64,000 nucleotides of DNA from Chrysopilus asiliformis (taxonomy: Eukaryota; Arthropoda; Insecta; Diptera; Rhagionidae), in the NCBI GenBank assembly GCA_964034945.1, contig OZ035960.1, forward strand, positions 32,356,368-32,420,367. The letters run 5' to 3'. The position numbers and the translations under genes were made by a program. The notes under the pieces are model-generated. The model made no database searches and was not told the origin of the DNA. It worked only from the letters and a program-made list of their open reading frames with translations. Positions 56,627 through 64,000 of this stretch are shown here, piece after piece. Numbering within the stretch: position 1 is the stretch's first letter; the number at the start of each line of letters is the position of its first letter.

Positions 56627-57158
56627 TAACTTTTGTTCTTGCACTTTTTTGATAAGATGCACCGTTTTTGAGATATTCACAAAAAACGTTTTCGTTCGTA
56701 TCCCCCCATACGAGGGGTACCCCCCTACCACCCCATTTTTGCCTATTAACGACCTTAGCCTTGCATTTTACGAAAGACGAATCTGCCTAAAATTTCAAGT
56801 CTCTACCTCAATTCCTGCGCCCGCAATCCGCGCCACAGACGAACGGACGGACGGATAGGCGGACGGACATGCTAAATTCAACTTTTTTTTATCATTCTAA
56901 ACACACTGGTGTAATTCATTTTTTTGTGTGATGACGGGATCTTGGCGTTACAAACGGTAAGGCAAACTTAATATACCCTTTGGTTTCACCATACGGGTGT
57001 AAAAACCAATTTGAACATTTTCAAAAACCATCCACCAAAAAAAAATCCTTAAAAAATTGGAAAAAGGATCAAATAATTATTGGGAGTAAATGTGAAATTG
57101 ATGTGCTTGCTACAAAAATCCAACGACAAAAAGGCTTTCCCGACGCTCACCAACTTAA

Positions 57159-57377
57159 CCCTCTAACCGGAATATTTCCGAAAAAAATTCACTAAAATAT
57201 GACTTTCAACTTGCGACAGACCGTAACCAAGACAACGTACAGGGCTAAATTTTTTCCAGCATGTAAAGCGATAACTTATAAAAGTCAGTGTAACACGTTC
57301 CGGCGATTTCTGGCGATTAAAATGGTTACCCGTTATAAACAAGTGAATTCCCTGAAGCCGGCATTCCGGCTAGAGGG
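57159..57377. mobile_element. TTAA-flanked MITE, copy 2
   Basis: Ends CCCTCTAACCGGAAT / ATTCCGGCTAGAGGG with TTAA at 57155-57158 and 57378-57381. About 12 bp shorter than copy 1 because the GCCCGCC palindrome is reduced to GCCGGC. Confidence 0.88.
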
Positions 57378-57394
57378 TTAAAATTTTCGATTTT

Positions 57395-57786
57395 GTTTTT
57401 TTTTTTTTTTGCCTAAAAAACATTTCCCGAGCACTCCTGAGTCGATTGGAGCATTATTACAAAAATGTCTTTCTGTCTGTTAGTCTGTGTACAAGATTTC
57501 TCAAAAACTAATAGAGCTAGAGCCATGAAATTTTACAGGCGTATTTGGTCCTGGAATGGACGCTCCTATCAACTTTTGGTAGAAATCCGTTAACCGAAAG
57601 TAACCAAAATGGCGGCTTTTATAAAATTCGCAGTTTGGTTTTTTGCTGTTTACTCTGAAACTAAGTGTTTTTCAGTAGTCTTATGTATCACAAAAGTTAA
57701 AGATAGTAAAATTTCCTACCCTTGTGTATTTTACTAGAACTCGATATCTCAAACCGGTATCGAGATGTACTATCGTGTGGAATCTT
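57395..57786 (-). mobile_element. Diverged family A relic, inverted
   Basis: Read inverted, it matches the 3' half of family A: AAACCGCCATTTT-like sequence, AACGGATTTC, ATGGCTCTAGCTCTATTAG, a single GACAGAAAGACAT repeat remnant, and TGCTCGGGAAATG. The 3' hairpin and the 5' half are missing. Confidence 0.65.
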
Positions 57787-57951
57787 ACCCGGCCTTTACA
57801 CGCGACTGTAAAGTCTGTCAGTAGCACAGACTTCAAATGTCAAATTACTGACAACGAATTAAAAGACATTTAGCGAACTGGCAGTCAGTGCATTTACACG
57901 AGACTGTGTCAGCGACTGTGTCAGCTCTACAGACGCGTGTAAGGGCCGGGT
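57787..57951. mobile_element. MITE with ACCCGGCC ends, copy 1
   Basis: 165 bp with ends ACCCGGCCTTTACACGCG and the complement of ACCCGGCCCTTACACGCG. Inner inverted phrases CTGTCAGTAGCACAGAC and CTGACTGCCAGTT lie between. Copy 2 at 60453 is in the opposite orientation. Confidence 0.82.
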
Positions 57952-60109
57952 AAAATGAAAAGGCTTCGAAAAAAATTAAAACAAAATGGCTGACGACAGA
58001 CGAAAAACTCACAACGCTTTTATCTTGCTTTTATTTTTAAGGCCAAATCCGCACGTCAAGAAATTATCATTGTCTTTTAGTTTAAGTACACATTAAAAAT
58101 ATCTTCTAATTTTTTTTTTTTTTGAAACAAAAATATATATGTAGCTCTTGTAGAAAATATGTACCTCTCATGTATTCGGTTTTATCTCTTGCAAATATTG
58201 TACATAAAAGAAATAAAAAAAGAAAATTTTGATTTTTAAGAATTAATGAAAACAAATTAAAATTAATATGATTATAAACATGTTTATTGTTAAATAAAAT
58301 GTTCGATTGAAACAAACAGCGTCCTTGTCCTTCGGGTTAAAATGAAAACGCTGTATCCGATCGTTCAACTTCATTCATAAGCAACCATTCATTCGACCTG
58401 AGTGAAAATTCATTTATGCGAATGTTTTGCTTGACAAATCTCTTGTTTTTCTAAGAAAAATTCAATTTTAATATTCATCATGTAGCGAAATGGGTGACCA
58501 GAGACAATTTATTCCCATTTCGTACTTTTCTTCCATTTATTTGCTTTGGAAAAATGGTGACTTCCTGTGGCCGTTTGAAAACACAAATGCGAAACAATCA
58601 CAAAAATTGCAAAATAAAAATTCACTGCGATATTTAATGGTGTTTCTGAATTAGATTTTGTGATACGAATTCATCCATATGACGCTATTTCTGTGTCTAT
58701 ACATATTTCTAAGTATTTTAATCGTTCAGGGATGCGAAATTTCCATATCAACGGATTGAATGCGCAACAAGACTTTCGAGACAAAGAAAATGCTATGGCT
58801 ATCGAAAAGCCCTCGCGAATTTTAAAGCATCCGAAAATCAGATCAATCGGATCGTAGAGGGTCTGTTGTAAGACTAGCTAGAGATCTACGAGTGGAATTG
58901 ATCGCAATATGTGTGCGAATGGCTTTGTTCTGGAGAAGAGGGTAGTGGCAAGTGAAAACTGATTCGACCTCAATCATTTGAGTCTCATAGTCAACAAAAG
59001 GAGTAAATCGACCCGATTACAAGTCATATTACGACATTACTGTTGACTCAGACGATTTGGTAGTGACGAAGGGTCCCTGATTTGGAATGAGAAATGAAAT
59101 TTTGGGAAACCATAAGGTTTTTCACAAAATGTTGTATCTGTTATACAGCCCCACTGTCTCGCTCTGTGAAATTTGGTGAAAATCGGTTGCGGGATTTAGG
59201 AGTTAATAACGAACATACAACAATCTGTTCCCATTTCCATGAACTTGACTTAGGATTTTTCTAATTAATTTCCAAATTTTATTGGTACACTAAAACACTC
59301 CATTTCTACATACTATACCTATAACTTCCACCTCTGCTAAAATAAGTACCCAATAGCCTATATGCATAATGAGTTCAAACTAAACGTTGATTGACGCACG
59401 GATCTGTCTATTTTTTACTGTATTGCAATACAAAACGTCCCAATATCTATCAGTTGCTAGATTCGGGGTATCGGGTAGTTGCTGAAAAGCTAAATGGAAG
59501 CAAATGCAAATGACTTGAAGACCCCCGAGAGACCGCATACAGTTGGATATCGATGTGAAAAGTGCCATACAGAAGTTACACAAGAGCAGGAAGGCCTTGA
59601 CGTTTGATGCATCGTCATTGGCGTTGTTTGAACGGGCAGATGGATGGCATTTGGTGATTTAGAGCAAAGTCGAACTTAACTATAAGCTCACTCGTCGCTG
59701 TCTACAAAATTATGCCTGCCTCTGGACTATCTTTCACGTACCGCTCGCTCACACATAAATTGAGTTAGCTAAACAAACGGATGATGAGCATAATGAGACG
59801 CTGATTGATAGCAATTGAATACCGCATTATAAACTGCAAATACTTAATGTTCATGCAATAAATTTCATTGTCCAAATGACCTCCTGCCATTTTTTAGTTC
59901 CCATATTAATTTATGATATCAAAATTAAAGTTCTTTATATTTATATGAAAATATATAGAATTTCTTTGCCACTTATCCAAAAAGGATATTCTCAAAAAAT
60001 ATTTGAAATTTTTAAAATTACCAAATTACATTGTTTACATTGATTACATTGTTAACTATGATTTTGGTGCCTGTAAAGAATTAATTTTTTACAGGTAAAC
60101 TATTACGAA
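57952..60109. other. Low-copy non-coding stretch
   Basis: From about 58310 to 59900 no window repeats are present except a weak phrase near 59165 (TGAAATTTGGTGAAAATCGG) of the Helitron type. No recognised frame; 58660-58857 (plus) and 59380-59583 (minus) have no domain. Confidence 0.4.
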
Positions 60110-60260
60110 AAATACGTTTGGTAAAAAATCTGCACACCACCGATAATAATACTTGCCACAATTTTGGATTTTACCGTTATTCCCTATATTTTACCGTTAA
60201 TGAGATATTTTCATTAAAAAGTTAAAAAATAGGTTTTTGCGAAATGTTTGCAATGAATAT
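60110..60260 (-). mobile_element. Diverged family A-like units
   Basis: ACAATTTTGGATTTTACCGT and TTTTACCGTTAATGAGATAT are the inverted family A unit phrases. No ends. Confidence 0.5.
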
Positions 60261-60452
60261 GCAATGAACTATTGACATGAAAACTGCGCGAAAAGTTGGC
60301 CAGAGAAAAATTTATTCTATTTCCTCTGCTTATGCAATTGAATCGAAATGTTAATGCAAAAGTTTGGTCTAAGGTGCCGTTTATCTCTGGCACTAGAGGA
60401 CCTATAATCTAGAGAGTGGACAATGGGGCGTATAAAAATTGCCGCCAAACTG

Positions 60453-60605
60453 ACCCGGCCCTTACACGCGTCTGTAGAACGGACACAGTCTCGTGTAAAT
60501 GCACTGACTGCCAGTTCGCTAAATGTCTTTTAATTCGTTGTCAGTAATTTGACATTTGAAGTCTGTGCTACTGACAGACTTTACAGTCGCGTGTAAAGGC
60601 CGGGT
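60453..60605. mobile_element. MITE with ACCCGGCC ends, copy 2
   Basis: 153 bp with ends ACCCGGCCCTTACACGCG and CGCGTGTAAAGGCCGGGT. It is the inverse of the copy at 57787, shorter by a small internal deletion near the CTGTGTCAGC phrase. Confidence 0.82.
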
Positions 60606-60754
60606 TAGAAACGTGCGCGAAAAACTTTAAAAATTTGATTCATTAGTACAAACAATAACCAAAGTAATCGAAATCGGTTAATATAAGTAAATACCTCATA
60701 TCTGAGATGTCAAAAAAATTTAGAAAGTCGTAGTTCTTTTAATAAATTCAAAAA

Positions 60755-60850
60755 TTGTTTACCGACTGTTCTAATGTGGAGAAAAAGCTGTTCTAACTGG
60801 CCTAATAAACTGTTCTAATTGGAGTTAATAGACTATTCTCAGTGGGACAA
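60755..60850 (-). repeat. Dispersed repeat, inverted partner of 2655-2800
   Basis: CTGTTCTAACTGGCCTAATA and CTGTTCTAATTGGAGTTAAT are the complement of the phrases at about 2725-2775. Boundaries are unclear. Confidence 0.6.
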
Positions 60851-60854
60851 AAAA

Positions 60855-61070
60855 TTTGAGGGAAAGGATAATAACGTTATCCTTACAGGACCTTCCTTTA
60901 TCCTAACAAGGACTATGTAGTGAAAATATTGTATTGTCATCGGACTTACGTATGTGTGCAAAATTTCAAGTCAATTGGATGAGTGGAAGTGGGCCAAAAT
61001 TGGATTGCAAGATTTGAATCTGACAAACAAACGCGAAGGCAAGCTAAATAAAAGATTTTAATAGAATCCT
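60855..61070 (+). mobile_element. Old Helitron-like relic
   Basis: ATCCTTACAGGACCTTCC is shared with B2. GCAAAATTTCAAGTCAATTG and TCTGACAAACAAACGCGAAG follow the order seen in this lineage. No ends were resolved. Confidence 0.5.
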
Positions 61071-63264
61071 CTACATTTTTGCCTTTTACTGTAATATTTT
61101 GTATAAGAAAGTTATGTGCTATTCACATCTGATTCTTTTTTTCGTTTTGATGAGATGGAAGCAGAATTCTAAAAAAAAAAAAAAATTCCTCCAATGTCTA
61201 ATTGATGTTTAGTATATGAAAAGGTCAACTAATCTCTCAGTAAAGGGCCAAAACATTAAGCAAGATAAAAAAAAGCTCCCCCAAGCATAACATTCCAATA
61301 AATTAATACAACATTCCCTAATTTACGCCACTTCAAAAATAAATCAACAGAAAACCATTTTCCTTTCAACTCCGACCAAATGGTGCAAGCAAAGCAATTT
61401 CTGCATTGATTGATGCCAAAAACGACAGCACTAATTGGGCCATTACCTTCAACTCGACACCGCCATCTCACATGAAAGCCTGAAAAAGTTCAGTCAACTC
61501 ATCAGACGCGCTGATAGAAGATCCAATTATTATTATTATCATACTTTTATTTTTGGAGCTCTTTGAAGCGTTTTCACCACTTAATGAAACAATAATAACA
61601 AATAACAGCAGCGACGACCAAATAGAAAAGTTTTTTTTTGCTTCGCTTTTTTTCTGTTATTTATTGCGAATGGCGCGACGGACAATATGATCCACCAGGC
61701 AATGCCAGGCCTTGAGTTAGGTTAACTTTACACGGTATCTGAAGGGTAAAAGCTGCCCGCCAACAGGCACACCTACTCGCCATTCCATTTTGTTTCTGCT
61801 CCAGCCGTACTAGTTCTCTGTTTCCACCAAATGAAAAAAAAAACGGTTTTCTGTCTATCCAAATTGAGAAAAATGGGGAGCCCGAGAGTTCTCACCCCCT
61901 TGCAGGCTGACGTTCGTCGCACGGTTCGCTATGTTCGATGCCAGGCTGAAGCCATGGATTTTCATGTTAACTGATCCGGACGCAATCGGTAAACAAAAAT
62001 CCAAATTGGCAAAATGTCGCCACATTGACCGGCCCAGCGGATGGTGGTTGTTTTACAGAGCAATGGTAGTAGGCAAGAACCTATCTATTTTAATGACCGT
62101 TGGCTGATTTATGACATTGAAATGGAATATCGAAGTCGCTGAATTTAATCCAAATGAATAAACGATTTTGCACTATTAAAGACCGGTGAAAAGTTATTTT
62201 TTTTTTGTTACAGAAAGAACGCCTCATTAAACCTTCAATATCGCGCCATTGCGTCACTTCGATCAAAGTCATTATTTTGTTTTTTGCTTCCATACAACAG
62301 CCAAACGAAAAGAAATTGCCAATGTTCCAAAGGAAAGGCTCTCTTTGTATCTACATATTTGCCCGATGTCGCCAACCACTCCACCACCACCACCGCCGCC
62401 ATCGCCACAACATCCACCTCACGTTTGCTGCTTTGACTTTGGAGGACCGGCATTCAAACAGGCTTGGAACGGTAGACAACCCACGCACGAAATTTTGTTT
62501 TTTCCGCCGTTTTTTTTTTATTTGGCATATCGCCCTGTCAAGTTTGTCTGTCTCAGCGTCTGATGATGGGGCGGAATTCGCCTCAATAAGCCCCCGGCCG
62601 GAGCCCATCAGGCGACTCGCGTTCTTGGGTGGAGTATGGAGTCTGGAGTATTTGCCGTAGTACTGCTGCGCAAATATTTCGAAGACTCTGTAGAAGAAAA
62701 TTCCCAGAAACCAGGCAGCAGCGAAACACACCATTGCAATCCGAGCGAATAAAATTTGATGTGATCACCAAATGGATTTTTTATACAAATAAAATTAATT
62801 GAAATTTTCATTTTCTACACGGAAAATACTGGATGGAAGCGATTGCAATAAAAATAGGCATAGTGGAATTTTATAATAACGATTTCCAAAAAATATACGG
62901 AAGGAAATAATTTTTGATGTATCCATCATATTATAATTACTGTAAACATATTTGGTTTGTCATAAATATAATCCTATAACCAAAATTATGTTTGCACCAA
63001 ACGAATTTCGTTTACTATGAACACAATTATGTTTACTACCCTAAATTTCCACAACTCCAACCTGAAGGAGACGTTGTGTCCGCTTAAACCTCAAGAAACA
63101 AAAACCGGAATCGATCACGCATTGAAACGGAGTTTGAGAAAGTCCATCAGGAGTTAATTCAAAATTCAGATCAAAGCGGTGTTAAAATGAATATTTAATA
63201 CTTAAAACAGAAATGTCAACATAATGACGCGGTACGGTGTTAAATTTTTGCTGATTAAAGGTAG
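61071..63264. other. Low-copy island with unassigned frames
   Basis: From about 61230 to 62830 the sequence is free of window repeats. Two overlapping plus frames (62205-62660 and 62249-62563) and a minus frame (62351-62734) all cross a CACCACCACC/CCGCCGCC run at 62380-62408, which explains their proline or tryptophan runs. None has a domain that I recognise, so I do not call a gene. Confidence 0.4.
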
Positions 63265-63630
63265 AACCAGAAACATACGTCCGTGCGTCCGTCACGATGA
63301 CAGTTCGATGCGGTCAAAGTAAAATCAACGGGTTTCTATGAGTACTCCCCTAATAATGCATTTGTCCCATGCGGCACCGCATAGAGTAGGTCGACTTTCT
63401 ACTTTTACATGCGGAAACGCACGGAAATGTCATTTCGCAAAAAAGTTTGGTTACGATTTAAGCAATTTAAGTATGGAACAAATTGAAAGTAATTGTTTCG
63501 ACGATAAACTAATAGAAGAAGTGCAAAAAAAGTGAAGAAGAAGTGATTCGTTGCCGTACCCAACTGTCACCGCATAAAACTGTCAACCGGACGGACGCAT
63601 GACGGACGCATCGACGTACGATTCAGGTTC
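63265..63630. mobile_element. Harbinger-type MITE keeping a gene start
   Basis: The ends are GAACCAGAAACATACGTCCG then TGCGTCCGTCA, and inverted GAACCTGAATCGTACGTCGA then TGCGTCCGTCA. TA lies at both edges (63263-63264 and 63631-63632), though the exact duplication is uncertain. It contains the short frame at 63473-63535. Confidence 0.65.
63473..63535 (+). pseudogene. First codons of an MADF-like protein
   Basis: Twenty codons from ATG 63473: MEQIESNCFDDKLIEEVQKK, then TGA. The DDKLIEEV phrase matches the start of MADF domains, found in the second (DNA-binding) protein of PIF/Harbinger elements. The rest of the domain is deleted. It marks the MITE as an internally deleted Harbinger. Confidence 0.5.
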
Positions 63631-63781
63631 TAGCTTAACACTGCAAGGTGCTTGCTTTTAGCTATTTTTTAAAGCAGTGTTAATTCGTCCCCGGATTTTC
63701 TCGAGAGTGCGCTTAACTAATTTGGACGAAACTTTATGGTAAGCTTTTTAGTATCAAGACGCCGGTTTCGAGCCCGGCGTC

Positions 63782-64000
63782 AAGGGGTTGTCCATAAAAT
63801 ACGTCACACAAAATACGTTCACAGCTGCAGAGAAAAAAAGTTCCGCGAGGGCGAAGTTTGAAAAAAACTAGCATGACATATATTTCATAGACTATACCTA
63901 ACCTAAAATTTTTCGTTCCTTCTGCTACCTTCAAAATCGTTTAAGAATATTTGATATCATTTTCAGTCTTATACAGTGTTGCCCCCCCCCCCCCCTTCCT
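63782..64000 (+). mobile_element. GGGGTTGTCC end and possible hAT end at the window edge
   Basis: AAGGGGTTGTCCATAAAATA at 63782 is the best match to the MITE end at 7043. Near the right edge, CAGTGTTGCC (about 63976) is identical to the hAT end at 10506, followed by a run of about 14 C. Both elements would continue beyond the window. Confidence 0.4.

Larger units (their letters stand above)
55601..57003 (+). mobile_element. Family E copy containing two Helitrons
   Basis: 5' CATAACAAAAGCTATAATTG, internal GATAAGATGCACCGTTTTTG, microsatellite GACGAACGGACGGACGGA and the 3' end TATACCC...CACCATACGGGTGTAAA are as in 24571-25103. Two Helitrons (55761-56084 and 56097-56626) interrupt it. Removing each and keeping the flanking A and T restores the family E sequence. 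Confidence 0.85.

Noticed and set aside
62205..62734. Frames of 104-151 codons with proline or tryptophan runs
   Set aside because: All cross a CACC/CCG run and overlap on both strands. No domain recognised, and no start or splice context that I can support.

Overview
This window looks like a stretch of an insect nuclear genome, most likely a fly (inference). It is strongly AT-rich, has no operon-like gene packing, and holds no host protein-coding gene that I can defend. What it does hold is a dense, layered set of transposable elements: an irritans/mellifera-type mariner, hAT, PIF/Harbinger-type, TTAA-flanked, Sola-like and CAC-ended DNA elements, true Helitrons, and several families of Helentron/DINE-1-like elements carrying (GTCY)n microsatellites. 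Most boundaries below rest on terminal inverted repeats (TIRs) plus target-site duplications (TSDs) or reconstructed empty sites read directly from the sequence.

Layout. 1-12.4 kb: a 20-bp tandem array, small MITEs, repeat family A copy 1, an hAT element and a TTAA element side by side, and two low-copy islands. 12.4-15.3 kb: a nest in which a family C element holds a mariner-like element, which holds a CAC-ended element, which holds a Harbinger-type MITE; the transposase of the mariner-like element is broken. 16.8-19.5 kb: two more family C copies, one split by a 711-bp element. 20.75-22.93 kb: a nearly intact mariner on the minus strand whose transposase has one internal stop and whose 3' side is split by a family A copy. 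24.3-26.7 kb: a palindromic MITE, a family E element, and a family C element split by family A. 28-38 kb: Helitron family B copies, one carrying a 1.7-kb hAT that holds a Harbinger transposase fragment, plus two Sola-like MITEs and a unique island. 38-45 kb: family C, a Harbinger remnant and a long unique island. 45.5-48.2 kb: a Helitron interrupted by a 2.48-kb element with about 1.07-kb inverted arms around a cysteine-rich coding fragment. 49.1-50.2 kb: an hAT holding a perfect 2 x 184-bp palindrome. 52-57 kb: family C, a unique island, and a family E element containing two Helitrons at exact A|T sites. 57-64 kb: small MITEs, low-copy islands and a Harbinger-type MITE that keeps the first codons of an MADF-like protein.

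How it fits together. No set of genes works as a pathway here. The logic is one of successive insertions, and the nesting gives a relative age order. Families A, C and E look different in sequence but share one architecture: a subterminal motif at the 5' end, an internal array of about 150-bp units, a conserved block around CTTGAAATTT, a (GTCY)n or (GACAGACT)n microsatellite, and a 3' terminal hairpin carrying the inverted copy of the 5' motif. The low-copy islands (about 7.4-8.6, 10.9-12.4, 27.0-28.3, 30.8-31.95, 39.0-40.8, 41.8-44.4, 54.0-55.6, 58.3-59.9 and 61.2-62.8 kb) could be intronic or intergenic DNA of a large locus. I could not identify that locus.
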